DNA of 39,353 nt. Source: Macrocybe gigantea (Eukaryota > Basidiomycota > Agaricomycetes > Agaricales > Callistosporiaceae). Made by a program: the position numbers and the translations under genes. The stretch spans positions 1-39,353 of the forward strand of contig SJRY01000121.1 in assembly GCA_011319805.1 (NCBI GenBank), in the 5' to 3' direction. Below the pieces are notes generated by a model. The model saw nothing but the letters and a program-made list of their open reading frames with translations. It was not told where the DNA came from and ran no database searches. Shown in pieces: positions 30,189 to 39,353 of the stretch. How positions within the stretch are numbered: the first letter of the stretch is position 1; every line of letters begins with the position of its first letter.

Positions 30189-33100
30189 TTAAATCCTGAT
30201 CAAGTTGAGATCCGGAATAACCATATTGTTCCGTGCACCCAGAGTCGTGCGCATCATATGGCTCAAGTTCGCATACCAAGCGCGGTCGTAAAAGTTTTTG
30301 GGCATTTCCGCCAGAGGTCGCTTTGTGCTTACGGCGCCTTGAAGACGAATTCGCGCCCGCCGTGAGGGACCTGGCTTCCTATTTCCGTATTTGCTCTTGT
30401 CCTTGCGATGTTCGTCGATAAATTGGACGATCGTATTCACTGTGTCAGAGCGCCATTCTCTGCGCTTTATAATGAGTTGGTCAGTCTCGCCGTCGCTTTC
30501 GTCAGAGCTCATTCCATCAAGCCCCAGAGTCTCCACAACTTTCGCGAGCTGTCCCCATCCTGACTTCTTCGTAGGGGATGCGATGTCGTACGTTTCTAAA
30601 CAGGTTTGAAGCCTGTCATCATATTTCTGAAGTCCTGCGGTCAATAGATTTTACTTGCACGAACAGAAATACAAATACCTTTCCACGGCGTGTGTCGCGC
30701 CTGCTAGCTTTCAGCTTGGTCGCCGCCGCTCTAGTAGCACGCTGGTCGGCCTGTTCCAGAGTTTCTTGCCCACGGGGAGAGCGACACTTTAATTTCTTAT
30801 TTAGCGTCGCGATGCGGCCGATAAAACCAGCCGAGAGTTGTTCATCCGAAGCTGTGAGGTCCGGGTGTTTGTCACGTAAGGCATCTACGAATATCTGAGA
30901 CAAGTGAATATTCCATGGTGAGCTTGGCACGTCCCAGTAGATTCGCAGTGGGGTAAGCGTTGGGTCCCGCCAGCCGTTATGTCCTGGATTTTCATCGCCT
31001 TTGTTGTCGCTCCCGTGGTCCCCATCACCGATTTCACCATTCGCGAAAGCAGTCGCTTCGCCGTGCTGACCAGCATAGTAGAGTCAAGACCAGAATATCG
31101 TTATCGTACTTGATTTTAAGAAGTTCGTTCATATAAGCGCGAAGTAATTTCTACAAGCAGAGCGCTTTAGTCAAATCCACAAGAATGTAGTGATCGACAA
31201 CTCACAACTTCCCCATTAGGTAGCGATGCCTTTCTTTTACGCTTGGAGGGTGACTTGGAAAGCGCATTCTTAAGACGCGACAGACGTCTTGGCGGGTGAA
31301 GATGATTCCTCCCGGAGCTCTCGTATTTCACGCCGTGTGGCTCTGAGTTCGCGAATGATCCATTCAGAAAATGAGATATCGTTGGTGTCACCACCGCTTT
31401 CATTGTCAGACATAATTTCGGCAGCCAAGACATCCGACTCCGACTCGCTGTCAGATGAGGGATCAATCGCGTATCATGACGCTGACTGCGAACCCGATGC
31501 GTTGACGCATTGGTTATAGCGGGTGGCCGCGGCGTAATTGAACGCTGAGGATCAGCTACAACGTCCCTATTAACGACGCATTGTATCTCGGAGAGTGGGA
31601 ACGCACTGGCTCGCCGAGTGCTAGAAGTTTCTGCAACTCGAGGGATATCGTTACCTGATGTACTGACGATGGGTGCTGTATTCGTCGGACCGAAAGCAAC
31701 GTGCCGTGTCTCCCTCAACCGTTGCAACGTCGTGAGGGATGGCGTTGTCCCACGCTGAATGTATTTATCAGTATGACGCGAAAAATAATACGCAATTTGA
31801 GCGCACGGCAATGGAGGAATGGCGTAAATTATCGCCAACAGATTGCGCCTGCCCATTTATTAGATATGTTAAGATGAGGAAAGACAGCACTGACGACGTC
31901 GGTAGCGTTCCTTGTACCGTTTGCTTCATGTGATCCACTTCCTGAATCAGTATCCATGTCGTCGGACGTCAATGCAGAAGAAGGATTGACTGCGTTGTTG
32001 GCGTTGGAACGGACGGCCTGAGTGGCTTCATCTACAGCATCTTTAATTGCGCTTGTGTGCAACGATATAACACGGTGTAAGAGATTTCGGCTCTCAGCTG
32101 TGAGACTCGGAAAAGATGCTTCGAAATTCGAAGTGCGTCGGTCGTTTGACTGAAGTGTAGATAATAGTGCGTGGCGCAATTGGGTCTATCAAAGATAGGT
32201 ATGATCAGGAATGGCTTCCGTGAAAAAATCATTCGCTCACCATTTCAGCTTCAAGTTCAGAGGATTGCAACTTCATATCATCAATCTCCTTGAGCATTCG
32301 TTCCTGCTTCTGAAGATATTCTTGGCCTTGCCGATCGCGACTATTTGTTGCGTCAAGGAGGTCCTTCCGCGCGCTTTGCAACACAGCCGACAAATTGGAC
32401 TTCGCCTCCTTGACCGCCTCCTTATCGGCCTCGCACTTCTGCAGCTTCTCTCACGTAAGACCGAGATCCCTGGCCAGCTTTCCGGTAAGGATCTGCTCGG
32501 TGTCGACTCGCTCTCGTAGAATACGTAAATCTTCAGAATGGCGATCTTTAATTTGTTGAATCTTTGACGCGTGTCCTACAGAGTGCAGGAAGTCAACTGT
32601 GAGAGCTCGTGCGACAAAACGTTCCAAGCATACCTTCTCCAGCTCATTTATGATTGTCGCATTTTGGCTCTCGAGTTTCGATATCTTGGAAGTAAATTCG
32701 TCGGCCATAGCCCGCAGCTCGTCAGTGAGTGCAACACTCTTGGACTGCTCTTTGTCAGCACGCGCGTTGGCTTTGTCGCGAGCCTCGCCTACATCGCCGA
32801 TGGTAGATTTCAGGGCCTTGACCTCGGCTTCAAAATGTTCAACTTCATTTCCAGAGTCGGCCAGATCCTTCCGCAATTCAGAGATATTGAGTTTAAGCGC
32901 ATCTAGTTCTCCCCGAGAAGCGTCAAGGTCCCGTCCATAGTCATCGCGAGCCTCCTGTGCCTGTAAAAGTGCAGTTCGCAATGACTGGATCTCGTCATGT
33001 GCGCTTTGGAGACGCTGGTTCGATTCCTCGCGGGTGCCGCGTAGCTCTGATATGGTCGAATTGAGAACTCGGATGTCATTTTCTGCATGTTCAAGATCTT

Positions 33101-34405
33101 CAGCCAGCCTATCGTTTGGATGAAGCAAGATGTCCCTCTCGACTGCCTGTATCTCCTCAAACTCCTTCAATTTAGTTCGTAGCTCTTCTGTGACCTGTGT
33201 GGAGTCCTCGAGTGTGCCTTGCAAGGACAATTTCTTCCCGTGCAGTCAACGTGTCGCGCTCAGCGCTGTCCGCACGCGTACATTGCATGGTTATAGTTTC
33301 ACTAGCGTCTGTCAAGCGATCTTCTAGCGCTTTCACTTGCCGATGTAAATCGACCTCCGTCGATACATAGTCAGCCTTCTCAGCTTCAGATGATCGTAAA
33401 GCCATGACCATCTCGTCTCGTTCTTTAGATAGCTGTGGGTTGGTCATTAATGCTAATGTCACAAGCCAAGAAGCTTGAAACCATACCGTCGCCATGGCTT
33501 CTACGAGGTTAGCTCGCTCCTCGTTTCGTTTCGTGAGCAAGGCATTTGCAGTCACCAATTGCTCAGATTGCTGCAAGATCAACGCATTCGCGGCTTTCAA
33601 ATCTTCCTTTGTCCTTTCAATCTGGTACACCGCAATGATTAATCGCTCATAGCAACCGTGAAAATGTCTTCCTCACCGTGGCCTCCATATCTGCAATCTT
33701 TTTTTGACTTTCTACAATTCGAATCTTCGAAACATACACGGTCTAATAACCATCCGTGAAAACACTGATGTTTCGAAACAGGAAAAAAAAACTTACACCT
33801 TTGTTTCCATCTAAGATTTTGTCCATCAACAGTAGATCCATCTTCTGCAAGTATATTGTCGTGCTTATTTTCATCATCATCAAATGTTTCTTCGGCGCGG
33901 CGCTTCTAATTCGCGTCATGAAGGTTATTATAATTCACATGTAGAAAAAAAAAGTAAAGCTCACTCCGTATGAATGTGTAGGAACGACAGCTGCTGGCTC
34001 TCTAAAGATCTGCGTGATCCAGGGGTTATGGCCTTGGAGATAATCTGGTAACCGTAAATCAGTGCGGCCCCGGGCATTCAAGTTGACGCGTTCTGCAGGA
34101 AGTGGGGTAGTCGCGCACGGCGTCGTCGCGTCCTCGTCGCCTTCATCGCATGTGTGATATTGGGCACTGCTTTGATCCAAATCCATGTTCGACGAAGGCA
34201 TCTCACTTTCAACGTCGGACGGCGAAGAAGTGTCGATGTCGCTAGCGGATCCCGCGCTACTGCCACCCTCAGACTCCGTGAATGACACGGAAGTGCTTCC
34301 TGGAATATCAGATGGTGATGGGGTAGGAGTTTCACCACCGCGTCCATCACTACTTTCCTGTTCCAAATCCGTGGATGAAGCGAAAGACTGAAATTGCCCG
34401 GGCAT
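30189..34405 (-). pseudogene. long coiled-coil protein locus of agaricomycete-specific family, damaged
   Basis: Exon 1 (34405-33965) encodes a Ser/Thr/Asp-rich N-terminus ending DYLQGHNPWITQIF. Next come 33905-33799 and 33724-33677, then a long coiled coil between about 33630 and 32230, with clear heptads (EVDLHRQVKALEDRLTDASE; EAEVKALKSTIGDVGEARDK). An exon at about 32179-31850 follows, then a Ser/Asp-rich part, and a C-terminal block (30930-30189) with MSSDESD, KYGNRKPG and EMPKNFYDRAWYANL. The last block recurs in many Agaricomycete genomes in proteins of unknown function. Damage: frame change near 33230, in-frame TGA near 32453, TGA near 31480, frame change near 31277, and a phase mismatch at the splice near 30640. 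It may be one gene or two adjacent ones (coil, and C-terminal block). It faces the tandem A/B pair. Confidence 0.55.
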
Positions 34406-34893
34406 CAGGCGTCGTGAGCGTCGCAGTTGCGCCTTATTGTGATAAATTGAGCAAAATGTTTAAATGTTTAAATCGACTAGGCTGAACAAACCGGTGGAGT
34501 TGAAGCACTTTCCGTGCGTTCGGATTTCTTGCATTTTGGCATATTGTGACGACTAGCAGGCAGAGCGGGACTGCTCTAGCTATTGTGGGATGGATTTGCT
34601 TGCTCCGGGCGTATGAGTATCCTACAGAACACTTCAACTGACATGGACCAGATCAGGAGACCTGATATACGAGAGGGACAAAGTAGTGTGAAGGCGTAGC
34701 ACAGGCGAGCAGATGTAGAAATTGCTAAACCGCCTTTCATGAATACTTTGCTTTGAAGGCGTGCAATGTGGTGCGCGCAGTCGCAGATCTGGACTACATT
34801 ATGCTATGGTGCTTCGTGAGACAAAGCAACATACCAGTGAGGGTTCGCGGATCTGCAGGACAGCCCGTCATTCTTTCAAAGGACATGTGACAG

Positions 34894-35151
34894 ACAGAAA
34901 GCAAGAAAGGCAGAGTTTCTTCCTCCGTCCGCTGTATCCGGCTGTCAGACAATGCAAATGTATTAACAGGTGGTCGTGAAGTTGCCAGCAGCGAAGGAAA
35001 GGTGATCGCCTTTCTTATAGCCACCTGTGGCGTGCGACGCGATGTCACGCACAAAGAGATGCTCGTGTCCCTGGCAGTCCATTGGGATGATACGCGACTT
35101 TCAAACAAAGAGCCTTTCATCGCCACGGAAGCTTATGGCAGCGGCCGATAA
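34894..35151 (+). CDS. possible exon of an unknown gene
   Basis: A plus-strand open stretch of 85 codons and a TAA starts right after a CAG acceptor-like site (34891-34893). It reads protein-like: LSDNANVLTGGREVASSEG and IATCGVRRDVTHKEMLVSLA. There is no ATG before the middle of it, so it would need an upstream exon (a candidate ends at about 34817, before GTGAGA). It could be the 5' neighbour of the coiled-coil gene at 35232 or an independent fragment. No family recognised. The remainder of 34406-35231 shows nothing else. Confidence 0.25.
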   Translation, partial: TESKKGRVSSSVRCIRLSDNANVLTGGREVASSEGKVIAFLIATCGVRRDVTHKEMLVSLAVHWDDTRLSNKEPFIATEAYGSGR

Positions 35152-35231
35152 ACTGACGACCTTATTCGTATCTGTCTACTCGTGAAATCGCGCTCAACAT
35201 CTTCACATTGAACCACCCAACTCGAAAGGAA

Positions 35232-35819
35232 ATGCCTAGGACAAATGTCAAGAAGAATTACACTTCGGAAGGGAGTTTGCACGAACTATGGAGGTAAGAA
35301 TTAACAATTCTCCACAGTGATGGCGCAGTTGAACATGTTCTGATAAGGCGCCGTGAGATTATGCTCTCAAGGGCATCAAGTGACAACGGACAGATGGTCC
35401 AAACTGTCGCATGCACGAGTGCCGAACTGGCTGGGCACGCTAGGCACGAAAAAGTAAGCAGCCTATACCTTGGTACACACAGGCTCAGAGGTAGCAGTTG
35501 CGCTCTTCCAACCTCACAACCTTGCAACTGAAGCGGGAACATTCCAAAGTTCAGCGGGATTTGAATGACGTATGTATCACGCACGCCTTCTGACTCCACA
35601 TCTGATTGTCCCACAGCGCCTTACCAGCATGGAGGCAGAGGTCGCACTGTACAAGGCTGAAATTTCAGACCTGAAGGAACAACTGGAATCGTACTCCTCA
35701 GTGAGTTATTGCATATAATGTGGTTTTTGAGTTGCCACATGCCATGTCAGAGATGCAATAAGCTCATGAAGGAAACTGAAATGTTGTTCGAAATGAACAA
35801 CGGCCTTGTCAAGGTATAA
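35232..35819 (+). CDS. small coiled-coil protein, possibly 3'-truncated
   Basis: ATG at 35232. Five exons, 35232-35293, 35318-35453, 35498-35569, 35617-35700 and 35751-35819, give 140 aa in one frame. The C-terminal two thirds are coiled coil (LQLKREHSKVQRDL, LTSMEAEVALYKAEISDLKE, KLMKETEMLFEM). The stop is formed inside AAG|GTATAATG. That sequence looks like a splice donor, so the original gene probably went on to further exons. The LTR of a gypsy element begins 39 bp later. The first intron (35294-35317) would be only 24 nt, which is below the usual size; the true first exon may differ. Related in style to the coiled-coil locus next door. Confidence 0.5.
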
Positions 35820-35858
35820 TGATGGGCATCATTTCCGACTTTTCCTATTGAAGGGAGC

Positions 35859-36178
35859 TGTTAGGCTAGACGAATCTCAGAAGGACTCGGGCAGACTAAG
35901 TGCGAGAGTGGTCTTGAGATGATGGCAAAAGGAATATTAAGCCTAGCGCTACTGGTACATCTGGGAGTCCTTATATACATTACAGTACTCGAGCACGGAC
36001 CATGGGCTGCGCAATGCTGTGGACTGCGGATGAGTAAGACTGGAAAGAGATGACTCAGGATGACTAGGGAAGTGGGATGACTCGATGGCTGCGCGCTGCG
36101 CAGCATGATGGGGGAGATAAGGGATGTGGGAAAGATAAGATAAGAAAATGAATAGTCCTTTGGGCGGCGTCTGTAACA
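35859..36178 (-). repeat. long terminal repeat (3' LTR) of the gypsy element, 320 bp
   Basis: On the minus strand, the direction of the element, it begins TGTTACAGACG at 36178 and ends GCCTAACA at 35859: the TG...CA ends expected for an LTR. The pol stop codon (TGA, 36181-36179) touches it directly. The second LTR and target duplication lie outside the window. Confidence 0.8.
35971..35977 (-). promoter_or_regulatory. TATA box inside the LTR
   Basis: On the minus strand the LTR contains TATATAA followed by GGACTCCC. This is the only convincing TATA-type promoter in the window and sits about 200 bases into the 320-base LTR, as expected for the U3/R boundary of a retrotransposon. Confidence 0.55.
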
Positions 36179-39100
36179 TCACCCTCTCTTTAGATTCGCG
36201 TCCTCGCGAAAAACCTTAGTCCAGCTGTCCCCACCCAGTATTGGTCTCCCAGGCGGTCGCGGCACGCGGGGCCCATGTATGAATGAGCTCTTCATTATAG
36301 GCGCGAATGTGGTGGAGTGTGGTGGCGAGGAGTTTAAGTCGCCGTTTTCTGTGCGAAGCATTTCCATTGCTTCGCGAAGCGCGATACGTTCAGCTGCAGT
36401 GGGCCGGTCCCATCAGGGGTTCTCCCGGTCCAGAGGTGCGTCGGACGGTCATAACGTAGCGCATATATGCGCCGAGTGTGATGGCGAGGGGGTCCATGTA
36501 GTCGCTAGCATTGAGAATCCTTGCCAGATTCTCGAGGTCGCTTGGGCGGTTGGGGTAGGTGCGCGGCTGCCCTCGCTGCTGTCGATGCTGATGGGGGCGT
36601 TGGTGGTCATGAAGTGCGATTTTTGGTCTTCTTCCCTCTTGTCGTGATCCTTTTATCCTGGTTCGCAGTCTTCTTTAGGAAGTGGTCTAGAGCTTGCTGC
36701 GCATTCCTAGCTCCTTCTCTTTGATCCATGTGTTCTCTTCGTGTCCGTATCCTTTCCATTTGACCAGGAATAGTGTCCCTCTCCCTTGTTTCTTCCTTTT
36801 TAGGATCTCTTCTATCTCGTACTCTTCTTCATCATTTATGATTTCAGGGGTGGTGGTGATGGTCGCTCTTGTATCTTGAAACGGGGTCCTTTGTAAGGCG
36901 TGAGCAGTGTTTCATTGAACACGGGGTGTATCAGCTGCCATGATGCTGGGAGTTCCAGGCGATATGCCGAGGCTCCTTTCTTTTCAACCACCTTGAACGG
37001 TCCGTATCGGAGTGCCGATAACTTCTTTGACGGTCGATTGACTGTGATATTGGTGCTTCTAGCCATACTCTATCTCCTTTCTTGTATTCACGGGCAGTTT
37101 CGTCTCGCATCGTAATTGTCTTTGGCTCGTGTTTGTGCATATTGCAGCGCGGCATTTGCTTCCTTTCGTATTTGGCTCATTCTTTTGACGAAGTCTTTTG
37201 CTGCGGGGTTATTCCCTTCTGTCGTCTGCGGCTCTCCCTTCCAGGGTGCATCCCATAGTTGAGGTAGAATGGTGTTTCCTTCGTTCCCTGGTGTGCTTTG
37301 TCATTGTATTGGTACTCTGCAATTGCTATCCATTCTGCCCAATCGTCCTGTAGGTTGTTTGTGAAGCTTCTGAGGAAGGCTTCCGTTTCTTGGTGGGATC
37401 GTCCGCCTGTCCATCTGTCTGTGGGTGATAGGCCGTTGATAGGTTTTGCTTTGTTCCGAGTAATTTTAGAAGTGCTGTCATGAATCGTGCTGCGAACTGG
37501 GGTCCTCGATCACTGATGATCTTTCGTGGAATTCCATGAAGCCGCCACACGTTGTCTCGGTATAGTCGTGCGAGGCCTTCTGCTGTGAGTTCGGTCTTTG
37601 TGGAACTAGGTGGATCATCTTGGTCAGGCGGTCTGTGACTGCGGCGATGGCATTAAAGCCATTCGAGCTGGTAGCGTCCTATGAGATCTACTCCGATATC
37701 TTCCCATGGTTGTTGTGGGACTTCGTGCGGGTGCAGGGGTGCGTGTTTCTTTTGTCGGATGATTTTGTTTCGCTGACATGTTTCGCATCCATTGACATAC
37801 TTCTTGATGTCTGTCAGCATTGATGGCCACCAATAGGTGCGGCTTATGAGCTCGTGCATGCGGTATTGCCCTGGGTGTCCTCCGATGGGTGTGTCGTGGT
37901 GTTCAAACATGATGTTTTCCTTCAGTTTGTTGTCTGGAGGAACATAGATTTTTCCTCCTACGTATACGATGTGGTCATCTTCTGTGAACCAGTGTGGTTT
38001 TTCCTTCAGTCCTGTTGTTACGATTGTCTCCCTTCGTGTGCATTGTTGAATTTGTTCTATCCTTGAGGATTCGATCATCGTGATTCCTCTTGTTTGTATT
38101 GTTTCGTTATTTTCTGCTTCTTCTTTCTGTGGGTGTTCGTCCTCGAACATCATAAATTCGAAGTCTCGTTCATTATTCTCTTCCAGATGTCGAATGAATG
38201 CTGCTTCTTTGATCATTTGTATGTCGTCCTTCTCTGCTAGGTTTTCTTCATATCCTGCCATTCGTGACAGGACATCCGCTTTCCATTCGCCTTTCCTGGT
38301 ACGTGTCGTAGTTCGTAGTCGTATTCCTGTAATTTCAGGTACCAGCCAATCTGTCTCGAATTGAGTCGCTGCGGCTTTCCGGAAGTATGATAGGTTCTTG
38401 TGATCCGTCAATATTTCGAACTTCTCTCGAGCTTCGAGAGGTATTGTCTCCATGTCTTTAGTGCGACCATTATCGCAAGAAGTTCCTTGTCGTAGATTTC
38501 GTAGTTTTGTTCCGCTGGGGTCATGCATCTCGAAATGAATGCGATCGGATGCCATAGTCCTTTCTGCTGTTGTGATAGTACCGCTCCAATGGCATATCCT
38601 GAGGCGTCCGTTTCGACTCGGAATTTTCCTTCTGTCTGTGGTAGTGCTAGAATGGGTGCTGAGGTTATATGTCGGATCAGTTCTTTGAAAGCGCCTTGTT
38701 GCTTGTCTGTCCACTGGAATGTTTTGTTTCCAGTCAACTCCGTCAGGGGTTTAGCGACCTTTGCATATCCCTTGATGAATCGTCGGTAAAAGTTCGTGAA
38801 TCCCAAGAACTTTTGTAGTTCTTTCTTCGTCTTTGGGGTTGGCCAGGATTGTACGCTGTGATCTTTTCTGGTTCCATTTCTACCTTCCCTTCTCCTACAT
38901 GTATCCTAGTACTGGGACTTTCGATGATTCCCAGACGCATTTCGGTCCTTTGATGAATAGGTCGTTCTTGTTCAGTATTTCCATGACTTCTATGGTGTTC
39001 TTTTGGAGTTCCTCTCGTGTTCGTCCGATGATTATGATGTCGTCCATATAGATTATGCATCTCTTCTTCGTATTTGGTCTTGGAAGAGGCTCGCCATCAT

Positions 39101-39353
39101 TCGGCTAAAAGTGCCTGGTGCGTTGCACTGCCCAAAATACATGACTGTCGGTTCGAAGAGTCCTCTTGCTGTTAGGAAGGCTGCCTTCCATTCGTCCCCT
39201 TTCCGATGCACACGTTATTGTACCCCAGATAATATCGATCTTGCTAAAGTACTTTGCTCCTTGTAGTACGTCGAGGAGCTCGCTGACGCGTGGTAGTGGA
39301 AACTTGTCCTTGACCGTATATTTGTTTATTTCCCGGTAGTCTTGGATGAGTCA
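36179..39353 (-). pseudogene. pol: gypsy pol polyprotein (RT, RNase H, integrase, chromodomain), frame-broken
   Basis: Reverse transcriptase: [20 protein letters not shown] at the edge and the catalytic IYMDD at 39039-39053. RNase H: VETDASGYAIGAVLSQQ (about 38560-38620) and DKELLAIMVALK. Integrase zinc finger: HHDTPIGGHPG with CETCQRNK (about 37740-37910). Integrase core: ISDRGPQFAARF and TAYHPQTDGQ (about 37400-37520). GPY/F module: RYGPFKVVEKKGASAYRLELP (shown in two parts around 37000; here only key residues GPF count). Chromodomain: EEYEIEEIL and FLVKWKGYGHEENTW (about 36670-36830). A tail of about 180 codons runs to the LTR. Frame changes occur near 39215, 39055, 38440, 38370, 37650, 37400 and 36720, so no full-length protein can be made from this copy as written. 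Confidence 0.88.

Larger units (their letters stand above)
35859..39353 (-). mobile_element. Ty3/gypsy chromovirus retrotransposon, partial
   Basis: From the right edge leftwards the minus strand shows reverse transcriptase, RNase H, integrase, GPY/F module, chromodomain and LTR, the order of a chromodomain-bearing Ty3/gypsy element. The gag and protease part and the 5' LTR lie beyond 39353. The frame is broken in many places, so this copy looks inactive. It inserted just beyond the small coiled-coil gene ending at 35819. Confidence 0.9.

Noticed and set aside
32572..32640. An intron inside the coiled-coil locus (GTATGC ... CTGTAG)
   Set aside because: Splicing it would shift the frame, while reading straight through keeps one open frame into the next coil segment.
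33005..33030. GGTTCGATTCC, resembling a tRNA T-loop
   Set aside because: No acceptor stem, anticodon arm or D-arm fits around it, and it lies inside conserved coiled-coil coding sequence.

Overview
The window is nuclear DNA of a filamentous fungus, almost certainly a basidiomycete of class Agaricomycetes. Genes are split by many short GT-AG introns (about 45-75 nt, many with CTRAC/CTGAY-like branch sites). Upstream regions are pyrimidine-rich. The gene content fits: a NoxB-type NADPH oxidase, a secreted GH28 exo-polygalacturonase, a mitochondrial NADP-isocitrate dehydrogenase, a DUF6534-like seven-helix membrane protein, and a chromodomain Ty3/gypsy retroelement. No rRNA, tRNA, CRISPR array or bacterial-type operon was seen. 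Exon coordinates were worked out by eye from reading frame, splice signals and remembered family conservation, not by alignment.

Layout. 0.2-2.5 kb (minus): a noxB gene carrying four small indels. 3.1-5.3 kb (minus): an intact 15-exon GH28 gene. 5.3-7.7 kb: no confident gene. 7.75-10.9 kb (plus): a membrane protein with a long low-complexity tail whose reading frame changes repeatedly. 12.1-13.1 kb (plus): an unrecognised protein. 13.5-14.1 kb (minus): a nucleotidyltransferase-fold protein. 14.8-16.9 kb (plus): intact isocitrate dehydrogenase, 10 exons. 17.69-18.48 kb: a 797-bp non-autonomous hAT-type DNA transposon with a perfect 8-bp target duplication and a strong central hairpin. 19.2-20.7 kb (plus): intact DUF6534-like gene with a GC-AG intron and an 11-nt microexon. 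22.2-24.3 kb (plus): a long unrecognised protein with a PPxY motif. 25.2-25.6 kb (minus): a small hypothetical gene. 25.9-26.3 kb: an AT-rich island.

From 26.6 kb on, the sequence looks like accessory genome. Two tandem paralogues (26.6-27.9 and 28.7-29.9 kb, plus) each end in the same cysteine/histidine cluster, C-x2-C-x8-C-x8-C-x2-C-x3-H-x2-C. Next comes a long, inverted, coiled-coil-rich locus (30.2-34.4 kb, minus) that is damaged by stops and frame changes. A 140-aa coiled-coil gene (35.2-35.8 kb, plus) stops 39 bp before the LTR of a gypsy chromovirus that runs off the right edge of the window.

Two threads tie the window together. First, single-base indels recur in some genes (noxB, the 7.75-kb membrane protein, the nucleotidyltransferase, the 26-34 kb family, the retroelement), whereas about 3.5 kb of coding sequence in GH28, IDP and DUF6534 is clean. 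This is either real decay of dispensable genes or uneven assembly error, and reads or RNA-seq would decide. Second, the right third shows a lineage-specific, fast-evolving paired-gene family sitting among transposons; it is the best candidate here for something undescribed.
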